The translations under genes and the position numbers were made by a program. Under the pieces are notes generated by a model. That model was not told where the DNA came from, did not search any database, and saw nothing but the letters and a program-made list of their open reading frames with translations. From Komagataeibacter oboediens (GTDB taxonomy: Bacteria; Pseudomonadota; Alphaproteobacteria; Acetobacterales; Acetobacteraceae), in contig NZ_NKTX01000002.1 in assembly GCF_003207815.1 (NCBI RefSeq), positions 1 to 64,000 on the forward strand: a stretch of 64,000 nucleotides of DNA, in the 5' to 3' direction. This document shows, piece by piece, positions 24,007 to 34,012 of the stretch (the first letter of the stretch is position 1; every line of letters starts with the position of its first letter).

Positions 24007-25560
24007 TCAGGATGGCGTGGCCCCATCCAGCAGGGAGCGGCCGGTCATGGCCGCAGGCTGGGGCAGGCCCATAAGCTGCAACAGCGTGGGCGCAAGGTCG
24101 GCCAGGCGACCGTCATGCAGTGCCGCCCCCTTCACCCCGGTCAGGACGACCGGTACCACATTGAGCGTATGGGCCGTGTGCGGGCCGTTGGTTTCGGGGT
24201 CGAACATGGTTTCGGCATTGCCGTGATCTGCCGTGACCAGCAGCGCGCCGCCCATATGGTGAATGGCGTCCGCAATGCGGCCCAGCCCGTGGTCCACGGC
24301 CTCGACCGCCTTGATCGCGGCCGACAGCACGCCAGTATGGCCCACCATGTCGGCATTGGCGAAGTTCAGCACGATCAGGTCGTATTTACCGCTTTTTATG
24401 GCCTCGACCGCGCGGTCGGTCAGTTCCGGCGCGGACATTTCGGGCTGCAGGTCATAGGTCGCGACCTTGGGGGAGGGAACCATCACCCGATCCTCGCCCG
24501 GCAGTTCGCCTTCGCGTCCGCCATTGAGGAAATAAGTGACGTGGGGATATTTCTCGGTCTCGGCCATGCGGATCTGCTTCAGGCCGGCGGCCGATACCAC
24601 ATCGCCCAGCAGGTCATGCAGTTCCTGCGGCGGGAACAGCACGGTTATCAGTTCCGCCAGCCGGTCGCTGTAGCGTGTCATGCCGGTCACGGCGGCAAGG
24701 TTGACCAGCCTGGTGCGCCGGAAGCCTTCGAAATTCGGTTCCAGCAGGGCATCGAGCAGCTGCCGGATACGATCGGCGCGGAAATTGAAGCTGAGCACGC
24801 CATCCCCGTCGCGCATGCCGCCATATTCCCCGATCACGGTAGGGATTACGAATTCATCCGTTATGCCTGCTTCATAGGCGCGGTCCAGTACCTCCAGCGC
24901 GTCGCCCGCCCGCGGACCCGCCCCCGCGACAATGGCATTGTAGGTTTTTTCCACCCGGTCCCAGCGGCGGTCACGGTCCATGGCGTAATACCGGCCGGAT
25001 ACGGTGCCGATACGCACGCCATCGGGCAGGGCGGACAGCACATGGCTGACATAGCCATGCCCGGACTGCGGGGCGGTGTCCCGACCGTCGGTAAAGATAT
25101 GGAATGTCACGGGCACACCGGCTTCGCGCACGATGCGGGCAAGGGCTATGGCATGGTCCTGATGGGCATGGACCCCGCCGGGGGAGACAAGGCCGAGCAG
25201 ATGGCAGGTGCCACCGCTTTTTTTCAGCGCGGCAATGAAATCCTGCATGACCGCGCCACGTGCGACCGACCCGTCCGCAAGGCCGGTAGAAATGCGCGGC
25301 AGTTCCTGCATCACCACCCGGCCCGCGCCGATATTCAGGTGACCGACCTCGGAATTGCCCATCTGCCCTTGCGGCAGGCCGACGTCCTCCCCACAGGTTT
25401 TTAGGAAGGCATGCGGCCCCGCCTGCCACAGCCTGTCGAATGTGGGGGTATGGGCGGACCGGACGGCGTTGTCCGCCGGGTCCTCGCGCCAGCCGAAGCC
25501 ATCAAGGATGGCCAGCATGACGGGACGGGGTGCCTTGTGTGCGCGTGCCTGGTCGTTCAT
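24007..25560 (-). CDS. gpmI: 2,3-bisphosphoglycerate-independent phosphoglycerate mutase
   Basis: A 517-residue, manganese-dependent mutase interconverting 3- and 2-phosphoglycerate in glycolysis and gluconeogenesis. It has PVMLAILDGFGWRE, QGQMGNSEVGHLNIGAGR (the phosphoserine loop, Ser in GNSEVG), HIFTDGRDT, and the C-terminal metal site residues in NFANADMVGHTG and LVTADHGNAE. It heads the minus-strand group gpmI-envC-ctpA-rppH and is divergent from msrB across 91 bases. Confidence 0.97.
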   Translation of the reverse strand: MNDQARAHKAPRPVMLAILDGFGWREDPADNAVRSAHTPTFDRLWQAGPHAFLKTCGEDVGLPQGQMGNSEVGHLNIGAGRVVMQELPRISTGLADGSVARGAVMQDFIAALKKSGGTCHLLGLVSPGGVHAHQDHAIALARIVREAGVPVTFHIFTDGRDTAPQSGHGYVSHVLSALPDGVRIGTVSGRYYAMDRDRRWDRVEKTYNAIVAGAGPRAGDALEVLDRAYEAGITDEFVIPTVIGEYGGMRDGDGVLSFNFRADRIRQLLDALLEPNFEGFRRTRLVNLAAVTGMTRYSDRLAELITVLFPPQELHDLLGDVVSAAGLKQIRMAETEKYPHVTYFLNGGREGELPGEDRVMVPSPKVATYDLQPEMSAPELTDRAVEAIKSGKYDLIVLNFANADMVGHTGVLSAAIKAVEAVDHGLGRIADAIHHMGGALLVTADHGNAETMFDPETNGPHTAHTLNVVPVVLTGVKGAALHDGRLADLAPTLLQLMGLPQPAAMTGRSLLDGATPS

Positions 25561-25651
25561 GGGTTATTGTCTCCCTGTTTTATTTTGGGTGGCATGATGC
25601 CCTAAAAAAAGCAGGCATGAAATGCCTGTCTGCCGGAGGAAGGAAATCGTC

Positions 25652-26065
25652 ATGACCGATACCGCCAACACCAGTGGGGCGCAGTGTGGCTGCCTGACCC
25701 CGGAACAGCTGCGCATCTTGCGCGAACACGGGACCGAGCGCCCCGGTTCCAGCCCGCTGAACAATGAAAAGCGTGCCGGAGAATATCGTTGCGCGGGATG
25801 CGGGACGCCGCTGTTCCGTTCCGGTGCGAAATACGAAAGCGGAAGTGGGTGGCCCTCATTTTTTGAGGCGATTCCGGGTGCCGTGGGCACCACGACCGAC
25901 ACCAGCCACGGCATGACCCGGACGGAAGTGCACTGCGGCCACTGCCATGGCCATCTGGGTCATGTGTTTCCCGACGGGCCGCCGCCGACCGGTCTGCGCT
26001 ATTGCATGAACGGACTGGCATTGACTTTCGTCCCGCGTGATGGCGCTACCTTATCACGGAAATGA
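25652..26065 (+). CDS. msrB: peptide methionine-R-sulfoxide reductase
   Basis: A 137-residue cytoplasmic MsrB, which reduces methionine-R-sulfoxide in proteins. Two structural zinc pairs are visible (CAGC and CGHC), with the block [15 protein letters not shown], and the catalytic cysteine in [11 protein letters not shown]. The start at 25652 is chosen over an upstream in-frame ATG because GGAGGAAGGAA (from 25636) is ideally placed. It runs with upp (21-base gap) and is divergent from gpmI. In an acetic acid bacterium it would help repair oxidative damage. Confidence 0.96.
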   Translation: MTDTANTSGAQCGCLTPEQLRILREHGTERPGSSPLNNEKRAGEYRCAGCGTPLFRSGAKYESGSGWPSFFEAIPGAVGTTTDTSHGMTRTEVHCGHCHGHLGHVFPDGPPPTGLRYCMNGLALTFVPRDGATLSRK

Positions 26066-26086
26066 AATGGCATTGAAGGAACAGAT

Positions 26087-26740
26087 ATGACCCAGGCATC
26101 CGCCACGCATGATGATGACGTGATTGTCGTCAGCCACCCGCTGGTGCAGCACAAGCTGACACTCATGCGCGAACGCCAGACCTCGACCGGTGAATTCCGG
26201 AACCTTGCGCGCGAACTCAGCCTGCTGATCGGGTATGAGGCCATGCGGGATCTGCCGCTGGAACCCGTGGAAATCGACACCCCCATGGAACGCATGCAGG
26301 CATGGCGGCTTGCGGGCAAGAAGCTGTGCCTGATTTCCATCCTCCGGGCGGGAAACGGTATTCTTGACGGGCTGCTGGATCTGGTGCCTTCGGCACGGAT
26401 CGGCCATGTCGGGCTGTACCGTGACCCTGAAACGCTGGAACCGGTCGAATATTATCTGAAGCTGCCTGATGATGTCGGCAACCGCATCTGCCTGGTGGTC
26501 GATCCCATGCTGGCGACGGGGCACAGCGCCGTTGCTGCAATCGACCGGCTGAAGCAGGCGGGCTGCGCGCGCATGGTCTTTGTCTGCCTGCTGGCATCCC
26601 CCGAAGGGATCGCGTGCCTGCGCAAGGCCCACCCGGATGTGCGCATCGTGACCTGCGCCATTGACCGGGGACTGGATGAACATGGTTATATCCGCCCCGG
26701 CCTTGGGGATGCGGGCGACCGTCTGTTCGGGACAAAATAA
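26087..26740 (+). CDS. upp: uracil phosphoribosyltransferase
   Basis: A 217-residue pyrimidine salvage enzyme making UMP from uracil and PRPP. It has [13 protein letters not shown] near the N-terminus, [14 protein letters not shown], and the PRPP loop [12 protein letters not shown], and it ends with the uracil-binding [17 protein letters not shown]. It follows msrB by 21 bases and ends at a palindromic element and a strong terminator. Uracil salvage and the pyrimidine-linked carAB genes lie within 8 kb, but transcription is separate. Confidence 0.97.
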   Translation: MTQASATHDDDVIVVSHPLVQHKLTLMRERQTSTGEFRNLARELSLLIGYEAMRDLPLEPVEIDTPMERMQAWRLAGKKLCLISILRAGNGILDGLLDLVPSARIGHVGLYRDPETLEPVEYYLKLPDDVGNRICLVVDPMLATGHSAVAAIDRLKQAGCARMVFVCLLASPEGIACLRKAHPDVRIVTCAIDRGLDEHGYIRPGLGDAGDRLFGTK

Positions 26741-26823
26741 TAAAAGTTTTTGGTAAAGCTTTTTTTCAAAAGCATTTAAAGAATGCCGCTCTTTAAAAAA
26801 GCCGATACCCGAAAACGTTTAAT
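26741..26823. repeat. intergenic palindromic element (copy 3)
   Basis: It begins at the upp stop with TAAAAGTTTTTGGT and ends with ACCCGAAAACGTTTAA, an imperfect inversion. Inside are GCTTTT-TTTC-AAAAGC (about 26779-26794) and a weaker GCCG..CTTT/AAAG..CCG pair. This is the same nested pattern with AAAGTTTT ends seen at 5521 and 19867. Confidence 0.5.
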
Positions 26824-26837
26824 TGTCTGTCAAATTC

Positions 26838-26874
26838 AAAAAACCTGCGGGGTATGTGCCCCGCAGGTTTTTTT
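26838..26874. terminator. bidirectional Rho-independent terminator between upp and ilvA
   Basis: Six A (26838-26843), then CCTGCGGGG (26844-26852), loop TATGTG, CCCCGCAGG (26859-26867) and seven T. The perfect nine-base-pair GC-rich stem flanked by A and T runs terminates in both directions, serving upp on the plus strand and ilvA on the minus strand. Confidence 0.95.
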
Positions 26875-26903
26875 ATGTCGTGGTATTGCCTGAACCCGCA
26901 GAT

Positions 26904-28100
26904 TCAGGCGCGGCGCACGATATAGGTCTTGGCCAGTTCCGCTTCCAGCGCGCGGGCATGGTCGGGATCACGGGCCTCGATCATGACTTCAAGCTCGGCG
27001 GCCTGCACGCTGGGCGTCGTAAACAGGCGCTGGTGCGAGACCTCAATGATGTTGCCGCCTTCATCGCTGATCTTGCGCGAAATATCGGCCAGCACGCCGG
27101 GGCGGTCGGGTATTTCCATTTTCAGGCACAGAAGCCGCCCGTCACGCAGCAGCGAACGCAGCAGCGTATTGGCCAGAATGCGGCTGTCGATATTGCCACC
27201 CGTCACCGGCAGCGCCACCCGCTTGCCACGGAACAGTTCGGGGTAGGTCAGCACGGCGGCAAGGGCTGTTGCGCCCGCGCCCTCGCTGACCTGCTTGGCC
27301 CCTTCCGCCAGCATGGTGATCGCGGTCTCGATCGCACTTTCGGGCACGACCAGCACATTCGATACCAGTTCGCGAATGACTTCCAGCGGCTGCCGACCGA
27401 TCTGCAGCACCGCGATGCCCTCGGCTATGGTGGCCCCGCCCGGCGGCAGTACCTCATCACCGGGGAAACCGGCGAGGGAGGAATAGTTTTCCACCTGCAC
27501 GCCTACGATATCCATGTCGGGCTGCAGCGCACGCCCCGCGACCGCGCAGCCCGACAGCAGGCCGCCACCGCCAATGGGGCAGACGAAGGTATCCAGCGGC
27601 CCTGCATCCTCGAACAGTTCAAGGGCAAAGGTACCCTGTCCGGCCATGACTTCGGGATCGTCATACGGGTGGACGAACACCCGCCCCTCGCGCTGGCACA
27701 GCATGTTGGCGTGGGCCGTCGCCTCGGCGAAGTTGTCGCCTTCCAGCACCACGGTCGCCCCCCATGCGGCGGTGCGCGTGACCTTGGCCACGGGCGTGAA
27801 GCGCGGCATGACGATCACCGCGTCAATACCCAGCAGGGAAGCATGACGGGCAACGCCCTGTGCATGGTTGCCGGCCGAAACGGTAATGACGCCCCGTTCA
27901 CGTTCGCGCGGGGTCAGCAGGGCCAGCTTGTTGGCGGCCCCGCGTTCCTTGAATGAACCGACAGCCTGCAGGTTATCGAGCTTGAGCACGATATCCGCGC
28001 CGGTCGCGCGTGAAAGTGTCTGGCACGGCACGGTGGGCGTATGCAGCACGCGCCCCTTTATCCGCTGTGCGGCGGCGGTGATGTCTTCAAGCGTGATCAC
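26904..28100 (-). CDS. ilvA: threonine ammonia-lyase with ACT domain
   Basis: A 398-residue PLP enzyme that converts threonine to 2-oxobutanoate, the first step towards isoleucine. The PLP lysine is in GSFKERGAANKL, SAGNHAQG holds the substrate loop, and GGGGLLSG binds the phosphate. A C-terminal ACT-like domain (about 325-398; MEIPDRPGVLADISRKISDEGGN) suggests allosteric control. Length and a single ACT domain match the shorter TdcB-like form rather than the 510-residue E. coli IlvA. It sits 12 bases after greA on the same strand and ends at a strong terminator. Confidence 0.95.
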   Translation of the reverse strand: MITLEDITAAAQRIKGRVLHTPTVPCQTLSRATGADIVLKLDNLQAVGSFKERGAANKLALLTPRERERGVITVSAGNHAQGVARHASLLGIDAVIVMPRFTPVAKVTRTAAWGATVVLEGDNFAEATAHANMLCQREGRVFVHPYDDPEVMAGQGTFALELFEDAGPLDTFVCPIGGGGLLSGCAVAGRALQPDMDIVGVQVENYSSLAGFPGDEVLPPGGATIAEGIAVLQIGRQPLEVIRELVSNVLVVPESAIETAITMLAEGAKQVSEGAGATALAAVLTYPELFRGKRVALPVTGGNIDSRILANTLLRSLLRDGRLLCLKMEIPDRPGVLADISRKISDEGGNIIEVSHQRLFTTPSVQAAELEVMIEARDPDHARALEAELAKTYIVRRA

Positions 28101-28112
28101 GGTCGGGTGCGC

Positions 28113-28586
28113 CTAGCGGTAGATGACTTCCAGGATTTCGTACGTCCGGTCGCCGCCGGGGGCGGGGACGGACACGGTGTCACCAATGCTTTTGCCGATC
28201 AGTGATTTGGCAAGCGGCGAGGAAATGGACAGAAGCCCCTGCTTGATGTCGGCTTCGTACACGCCCACGATCTGGTAGGTCGCTTCCTTGTCGGTTTCTT
28301 CATCCACCAGTTTGACGCGTGCGCCGAATTTTACCTGGTCGCCTGACAGGGAGGCAGGGTCGATCACTTCGGCGGAGGAGACGATTTCCTCCAGTTCCTG
28401 AATGCGGCCTTCGGTAAAGGACTGGCGTTCGCGGGCTGCGTGGTATTCCGCGTTTTCCGAAAGATCGCCATGGCTCCGCGCTTCGGCGATCGCGCGAATG
28501 ATCGCGGGGCGTTCTTCACTCTTGAGCTTGCGCAGTTCGTCTTCAAGCCGTTCCAGGCCGGGGCCTGTCATCGGAAATTTCTGCAA
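28113..28586 (-). CDS. greA: transcription elongation factor GreA
   Basis: A 157-residue GreA. The N-terminal coiled coil contains the acidic tip [15 protein letters not shown], whose Asp/Glu residues stimulate RNA cleavage in backtracked polymerase. The C-terminal FKBP-like domain ends with [19 protein letters not shown]. It rescues arrested RNA polymerase. The start is ATG 28586. It is followed at 12 bases by ilvA and lies 131 bases after carB, from which it is separated by a stable stem-loop. Confidence 0.97.
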   Translation of the reverse strand: MQKFPMTGPGLERLEDELRKLKSEERPAIIRAIAEARSHGDLSENAEYHAARERQSFTEGRIQELEEIVSSAEVIDPASLSGDQVKFGARVKLVDEETDKEATYQIVGVYEADIKQGLLSISSPLAKSLIGKSIGDTVSVPAPGGDRTYEILEVIYR

Positions 28587-28665
28587 GGTTTGTCCCCGAG
28601 GTGAAGGTCAGTTTCCACAACTGACTGTTGGTTGCCGTCTCCGGGCCCATCGCACCAATGCAACG

Positions 28666-28701
28666 CGGGTGGCCGCCGGTTTTGGGACCGGTGGCCACCC
28701 G
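28666..28701. terminator. long stem-loop after carB
   Basis: CGGGTGGCC (28666-28674) pairs with GGCCACCCG (28693-28701), and the inner CCGGT pairs with ACCGG. With one G-U pair this makes an almost continuous 15-base-pair stem around TTTGGG. It lies 17 bases after the carB stop. There is no T run on the minus strand, so it may be a 3' stabilising or weak terminator structure rather than a classical terminator. Confidence 0.55.
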
Positions 28702-28717
28702 TTTTGGTACGATACGC

Positions 28718-31700
28718 TCAGAATGATCCCTTAAAATAGGATTGAAGGGGCGCGACTTCAAGAACCCCCTCGCGCATGGCCGCAATGGCATGGGTCGCGG
28801 CGCGCGCGCCCGCGATGGTGGTGTAATGCGGAATGCCATGCGTCAGCGCGGAGCGGCGGATGTCGAAGCTGTCGCTGACGGCCTGCGCACCCTGTGCGGT
28901 GTTGATGACCATCTGGACATCGCCCGAGCGGATGGCGTCGACACAGTTCGGGCGGCCTTCCAGCACCTTGTTCACCACATCCACGTTCACGCCCGCTTCA
29001 CGCAGGCACTTTGCCGTGCCGCGTGTCGCTACGATGCGGAAACCCATGTCCGACAGCAGGCGGCCAATGGACTTGACCGCGGGCTTGTCGCTGTCGCGCA
29101 CCGACAGGAACACCGTACCCGACAGCGGCAGCTTCACGCCTGCGGCAAGCTGTGACTTGGCAAAGGCGCGTTCGAACGAGGCGTCGAGGCCCATGACCTC
29201 GCCGGTGGAGCGCATTTCCGGGCCGAGGATCGTATCGACATCGGGGAAGCGGTTGAACGGGAAGACCGCCTCCTTCACCGCCACATGCGGGGCGACAGCG
29301 CGGTCGTCCAGGCGGAATTCGCCCAGCTTCGCGCCCGCCATGACACGCGCGCCGATCTTGGCGACCGGAACCCCCGTGGCCTTGGCCACGAACGGCACGG
29401 TGCGCGAGGCGCGCGGGTTGACTTCCAGCACGAAGATTTCCTGCCCCTTGATCGCGTACTGCACGTTCATCAGGCCGACAATGCCCAGTTCGCGGGCCAT
29501 GGCCTCGGTCTGGCTTTTCAGTTCGGTCACGATGGCGGGCGACAGGGTGTAGGGCGGCAGCGAACATGCGCTGTCACCGGAATGGATGCCCGCTTCCTCG
29601 ATATGTTCCATGACGCCGGCGACATACACCTCGCTGCCATCGGCGATGCAGTCCACATCCGCCTCGATCGCATCGTTCAGGTAATGGTCGATCAGCACGG
29701 GGCCATTGGCCACTTCCGCACCCGCCAGTTGCAGTGCCACGCGCATGTAGCGCTGCAGGCTGGCGCGGTCATGCACGATTTCCATCGCGCGTCCGCCCAG
29801 CACGTAGGACGGGCGGACCACCACGGGATAGCCGATCTTTTCTGCCACCGCCTCGGCTTCCGCCGGGCTGCGGGCGATGCCGTTGGCGGGCTGGCGCAGG
29901 CCCAGCCTGTGCAGCATGGCCTGGAAGCGTTCGCGGTCCTCCGCCCGGTCGATCGCGTCCGCCGGTGTGCCCAGCAGCGGGATGCCGGCGGCTTCCAGCG
30001 CGCGGGACAGCTTGAGCGGGGTCTGCCCGCCATACTGGACAATGCAGCCCAGCACGGTGCCGTTTTCCTGTTCGCGACGGATCAGGGCGATCACGTCTTC
30101 GCCCGTCAGCGGTTCGAAATACAGGCGGTCCGACGTGTCGTAGTCGGTCGAGACGGTTTCGGGGTTGCAGTTGACCATGATCGTCTCGAACCCGGCCTCG
30201 CGCAGGGCGTAGGCGGCATGGACGCAGCAGTAGTCGAACTCGATCCCCTGTCCGATGCGGTTTGGCCCGCCGCCAAGAATGACGATCTTCTTGCGGTCGG
30301 TTGGGCGGCTTTCGCATTCCGGCACGCCATATCCGCCTTCATAGGACGAATACATGTACGGCGTGGGGGATGCGAACTCACCCGCACAGGTATCGATGCG
30401 CTTGTAAACTGGCAGCACGCCCCGGTTTTCGCGCAGCTTCGCGATTTCGTCCGCATTGGTGCCCGACAGGCGCGCAAGCTGGATATCGGAAAAGCCCATT
30501 GCCTTGAGTGTGCGCAGGCTGTCGGCATCTTCCGGCAGGCCATCACGCACCACAGCGTGTTCGGCCGCAACGATCTTGGCCAGTTCGCGCAGGAACCACG
30601 GCTCGAAGCGGCAGGCGTCGTGGATGTCTTCCACGCTCAGCCCCGCGCGCAGGGCCTGCGCCGCCATCAGGATGCGTTCGGGGCGCGGCTGCGACAGGGC
30701 GGCGCGGAAGGCGTCGGGGCCGCCATCGCCCGGTGCTTCCACCGGGTCCAGGCCCGCCAGCCCGATTTCCATTGACCGCAGGCCCTTCTGCAGCGCCTCG
30801 GGGAAGGAACGGCCAATGGCCATCGCCTCGCCAACCGACTTCATGCTGGTGGACAGCAGGGCAGGGGTGCCGGGGAATTTCTCGAACGTAAACCGGGGGA
30901 TCTTGACCACGACGTAGTCAATCGTCGGCTCGAACGACGCAGGCGTGCTGCCGGTAATGTCGTTGGTCAGTTCATCCAGCGTGTAGCCCACCGCCAGCTT
31001 GGCCGCGACCTTCGCGATCGGGAAGCCTGTCGCCTTGGATGCAAGGGCGGAGGACCGCGATACGCGCGGGTTCATTTCGATCACGACAACACGGCCATCG
31101 ACGGGATTGATGCCGAACTGCACGTTCGACCCGCCGGTTTCCACGCCAATCTTGCGCAGGCATGCCAGCGACATGTCACGCAGGCGCTGGTATTCCTTGT
31201 CCGTCAGCGTCAGCGCGGGGGCGACGGTGATGGAATCGCCGGTATGCACGCCCATCGGGTCGATGTTTTCAATGGAGCAGATGATGATGCAGTTGTCGGC
31301 GCTGTCGCGCACGACTTCCATCTCGTACTCCTTCCAGCCCAGCACGGATTCCTCGATCAGGACTTCCGTGGTGGGGGAGGCATCCAGCCCGGAGGAGACG
31401 ATGCGGTCGAATTCCTCCCTGTTGTAGGCGATGCCACCACCCGATCCACCCATGGTGAATGACGGGCGGATGACCGCGGGCAGGCCGACGGTGGCCAGCG
31501 CGCTGCGCGCGTCTTCCAGCGAATGGGCGATCAGGCTGCGCGGGCTTTCGATGCCGATTTCATCCATCGCCTCGCGGAATTTCTGCCGGTCCTCGGCACG
31601 GTCGATCACTTCGGCATTGGCGCCGATCAGTTCGACATTGTGCTTTTTCAGGAACCCCGATTTGTCCAGCGCCATGGCCGTGTTCAGCGCGGTCTGGCCG

Positions 31701-31972
31701 CCCATGGTGGGCAACACGGCGTCGGGCTTTTCACGCAGTATGATGCGTTCGACGAATTCTGGGGTGATCGGCTCGATATAGGTCGCGTCCGCCAGCCCCG
31801 GATCGGTCATGATCGTGGCGGGGTTGGAGTTGACCAGAATGACGCGGTAGCCCTCTTCCTTCAGCGCCTTGCACGCCTGTGCGCCGGAATAATCGAATTC
31901 GCACGCCTGGCCGATAACGATCGGGCCGGCGCCGATGATCAGGATGGAGCGTATGTCTGTCCGTTTTGGCAT
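28718..31972 (-). CDS. carB: carbamoyl-phosphate synthase large subunit
   Basis: A 1084-residue subunit that makes carbamoyl phosphate from bicarbonate, ammonia and two ATP for pyrimidine and arginine synthesis. Two homologous ATP-grasp halves are clear: [22 protein letters not shown] near residue 10 and [22 protein letters not shown] near 560. [21 protein letters not shown] and [20 protein letters not shown] mark the ATP sites. The C-terminal MGS-like domain (from about 940) ends in a typical allosteric region ([16 protein letters not shown]). Length is normal. It is preceded by carA with a 10-base gap. Confidence 0.98.
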   Translation of the reverse strand: MPKRTDIRSILIIGAGPIVIGQACEFDYSGAQACKALKEEGYRVILVNSNPATIMTDPGLADATYIEPITPEFVERIILREKPDAVLPTMGGQTALNTAMALDKSGFLKKHNVELIGANAEVIDRAEDRQKFREAMDEIGIESPRSLIAHSLEDARSALATVGLPAVIRPSFTMGGSGGGIAYNREEFDRIVSSGLDASPTTEVLIEESVLGWKEYEMEVVRDSADNCIIICSIENIDPMGVHTGDSITVAPALTLTDKEYQRLRDMSLACLRKIGVETGGSNVQFGINPVDGRVVVIEMNPRVSRSSALASKATGFPIAKVAAKLAVGYTLDELTNDITGSTPASFEPTIDYVVVKIPRFTFEKFPGTPALLSTSMKSVGEAMAIGRSFPEALQKGLRSMEIGLAGLDPVEAPGDGGPDAFRAALSQPRPERILMAAQALRAGLSVEDIHDACRFEPWFLRELAKIVAAEHAVVRDGLPEDADSLRTLKAMGFSDIQLARLSGTNADEIAKLRENRGVLPVYKRIDTCAGEFASPTPYMYSSYEGGYGVPECESRPTDRKKIVILGGGPNRIGQGIEFDYCCVHAAYALREAGFETIMVNCNPETVSTDYDTSDRLYFEPLTGEDVIALIRREQENGTVLGCIVQYGGQTPLKLSRALEAAGIPLLGTPADAIDRAEDRERFQAMLHRLGLRQPANGIARSPAEAEAVAEKIGYPVVVRPSYVLGGRAMEIVHDRASLQRYMRVALQLAGAEVANGPVLIDHYLNDAIEADVDCIADGSEVYVAGVMEHIEEAGIHSGDSACSLPPYTLSPAIVTELKSQTEAMARELGIVGLMNVQYAIKGQEIFVLEVNPRASRTVPFVAKATGVPVAKIGARVMAGAKLGEFRLDDRAVAPHVAVKEAVFPFNRFPDVDTILGPEMRSTGEVMGLDASFERAFAKSQLAAGVKLPLSGTVFLSVRDSDKPAVKSIGRLLSDMGFRIVATRGTAKCLREAGVNVDVVNKVLEGRPNCVDAIRSGDVQMVINTAQGAQAVSDSFDIRRSALTHGIPHYTTIAGARAATHAIAAMREGVLEVAPLQSYFKGSF

Positions 31973-31982
31973 GGGTCGGCTT

Positions 31983-33380
31983 TCACGCGGTCTTGGTTGT
32001 GGTGTCGATCAGATCGACAAAACGGCGGAACAGGTAATGGCTGTCGGACGGGCCGGGGCTGGCTTCGGGGTGGTACTGCACCGAAAATGCCGGGTAACGG
32101 CTGGTGGCGATGCCTTCATTCGATCCGTCAAACAGGCTGGTATGGGTGGCGCGTACGTCATCAGGCAGGGATTTGTCATCCACCGCAAAGCCATGGTTCT
32201 GGCTGGTGATTTCCACCTTGCCCGTCGCCAGGTCCTTGACTGGCTGGTTGGCGCCACGGTGGCCGCGCGCCAGCTTGTAGGTCGTGGCCCCCAGCGCCAG
32301 CGCCAGAAGCTGATGGCCAAGGCAGATACCGAATACCGGCTTGCCCGCTTCCAGTACGCCGCGGATGGCGGGGACCGCGTATTTCGCCGTCGCCGCCGGA
32401 TCACCCGGCCCGTTGGACAGGAACACGCCCGCGGGGTCGAGGGCGAGGATATCCTCCGCCGTCGTCGTGGCGGGCACCACCGTCACGTCGCAGCCGGCGG
32501 TGGCAAGGCAGCGCAGGATGTTGCGCTTGGCCCCGTAATCGACCGCAACCACCTTCCGGCGCTTTTCAGGCAGTGCGGCGGTGCCGTGCGGCCACTGCCA
32601 CACGCCTTCGGCCCATGAATAGGCCTTGGCGCAGGTGACTTCGCCCGCAAGGTCCATGCCCTCCAGCCCGGGCCATGCGCGTACCTGCGCCAGCAGGGCA
32701 GGAATGTCGAACTTCCCATCGGCGGGGTAGGCCACGATGGCCGTCTGCGGGCCGCCTTCGCGGATGCGGCGCGTAATCGCACGGGTGTCGATGCCGCATA
32801 TGCCCGGAACGCCCTGTGCCTTCAGCCATGCATCCAGCGATTCGGTCGAACGCCAGTTGGCCGGCGCGGTCAGGTCTTCCTTGACCACCAGCGCGCGGGC
32901 ATGCACGCGTGCGGCCTCATCATCTTCCGGCGTGGTGCCGGTATTGCCGATATGGGGAAAGGTGAAGGTGATGATCTGCCCCGCGAAGGACGGGTCGGTC
33001 AGCGTTTCCTGGTACCCGGTCATGCCGGTGGAAAAGCAGATTTCGCCCAGTGCGCGGTCCGTGCCGTACGCGCCGAATCCGCGCCCCCACAGAATGGTGC
33101 CATCCGCCAGGATCAGGGCGGCTGTCGCGGCTTCGGGCCTGTCGGCCGGTGCGATCGGGTTTGACGTGCTCATCATGGGCTCCGGTCGGTCGGATTCTGT
33201 GTCGGGTTGCAGGTCGGACAGTGACAGTCCGGTCGCGCGCAGCACGGTGGTCCAGTGCTTGGGCGGAATGGCGCGGGCCTGCCGCCATTTGCGAATGGCC
33301 TCGGTGCTGACGCCTGTCAGCCGGGCTGCCTGTTCGGCGCCGCCAAGGCGTTCGATAATACTTTCTATCGTCATCGGCAT
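31983..33380 (-). CDS. carA: carbamoyl-phosphate synthase small subunit with N-terminal HTH domain
   Basis: The open frame from ATG 33380 encodes 465 residues. Residues 1-57 form a Cro/YdaS-like helix-turn-helix ([19 protein letters not shown], then [10 protein letters not shown]); residues 58-75 are a linker; the CarA body follows. The body carries the glutaminase site [15 protein letters not shown] (nucleophile Cys) and the His/Glu of [10 protein letters not shown] second start at 33176/33173, with GGAG just upstream, would yield an ordinary 396-residue CarA, so a long and a short form may both be made. The long form has its own ribosome-binding site (GGAAGGGA). Small HTH proteins of this kind are associated with car genes in alphaproteobacteria, but no stop codon separates the parts here. 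Confidence 0.93.
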   Translation of the reverse strand: MPMTIESIIERLGGAEQAARLTGVSTEAIRKWRQARAIPPKHWTTVLRATGLSLSDLQPDTESDRPEPMMSTSNPIAPADRPEAATAALILADGTILWGRGFGAYGTDRALGEICFSTGMTGYQETLTDPSFAGQIITFTFPHIGNTGTTPEDDEAARVHARALVVKEDLTAPANWRSTESLDAWLKAQGVPGICGIDTRAITRRIREGGPQTAIVAYPADGKFDIPALLAQVRAWPGLEGMDLAGEVTCAKAYSWAEGVWQWPHGTAALPEKRRKVVAVDYGAKRNILRCLATAGCDVTVVPATTTAEDILALDPAGVFLSNGPGDPAATAKYAVPAIRGVLEAGKPVFGICLGHQLLALALGATTYKLARGHRGANQPVKDLATGKVEITSQNHGFAVDDKSLPDDVRATHTSLFDGSNEGIATSRYPAFSVQYHPEASPGPSDSHYLFRRFVDLIDTTTKTA

Positions 33381-33428
33381 TGGATGATGTCCCTTCCGGG
33401 AGTATTGCCTAACAGCGTCTCTGGTAAT

Positions 33429-33482
33429 TGGGAAGAAAATTCCCACATGCCGATCAAATGAGATGATGGGAAAATTATTCCC
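33429..33482. promoter_or_regulatory. tandem GGGAA-N5-TTCCC palindromes in the carA/yqeY divergent promoter
   Basis: TGGGAA-N5-TTCCCA (33429-33445) and GGGAA-N5-TTCCC (33468-33482) share the same arms and spacing, with centres 38 bases apart, in the 153-base gap between divergent carA and yqeY. Both spacers are AT-rich. Matched, repeated palindromes are the usual form of an operator. The HTH domain fused to CarA is the obvious candidate binder, but that is inference. Confidence 0.6.
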
Positions 33483-33533
33483 GGCACGGTCGGGGCATCC
33501 CGCCCCGCCCGCCGGGCAGAGGAGTTGACAGCC

Positions 33534-33992
33534 ATGTCCCTGCGCGCACGTTTCACCGATGACCTGAAGACAGCCATGAAGGCAGGCCAGAGCGAAAAGG
33601 TCGGCACCATCCGCATGATCACCGCAAAGCTGAAGGATGTCGATATTGCGGGCCGTGCCAAGGGCGAGGACCAGGTCAGCGATGAAGCCGTGATCTCCAT
33701 GCTGCGTGGCATGATCAAGTCCCGCACGGAATCGGCGGCGATGTATGCCAAGGGCGGCCGCCCGGAACTGGCGGACAAGGAAAACGCCGAAATCGCGATC
33801 ATCCGCGCCTACCTGCCGCCCGACCTTGACGATGCCACCATCGAGGCCGCCGTGCGCGAAGCCATCGAACGCACCGACGCCACCTCCATGAAGGACATGG
33901 GCAAGGTGATGGCGGCGCTGAAGCAGCTGTTTGGTGCCGCCCTTGACCCCGCGCGCGCGTCCGCCGTGGTGCGCGCGCAGCTTGCCGCCTGA
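33534..33992 (+). CDS. GatB/YqeY domain protein
   Basis: A 152-residue protein with the YqeY fold (SLRARFTDDLKTAMKAGQ, VGTIRMITAKLKDVDI, YLPPDLDDATIEAAVREAI, SMKDMGKVMAALK), related to the C-terminal domain of GatB, which contacts tRNA in the amidotransferase. Its own function is not settled. GAGGAG directly upstream fixes the start at 33534. It heads yqeY-dnaG-rpoD, a classical alphaproteobacterial version of the macromolecular-synthesis operon, and is divergent from HTH-carA across the tandem palindromes. Confidence 0.93.
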   Translation: MSLRARFTDDLKTAMKAGQSEKVGTIRMITAKLKDVDIAGRAKGEDQVSDEAVISMLRGMIKSRTESAAMYAKGGRPELADKENAEIAIIRAYLPPDLDDATIEAAVREAIERTDATSMKDMGKVMAALKQLFGAALDPARASAVVRAQLAA

Positions 33993-34012
33993 GGCGGGAG
34001 GCATACGCCCCG

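Noticed and set aside
28666-28701. Calling the stem after carB a certain Rho-independent terminator
   Set aside because: The stem is strong but there is no run of T on the carB strand, so only a lower-confidence entry is kept.
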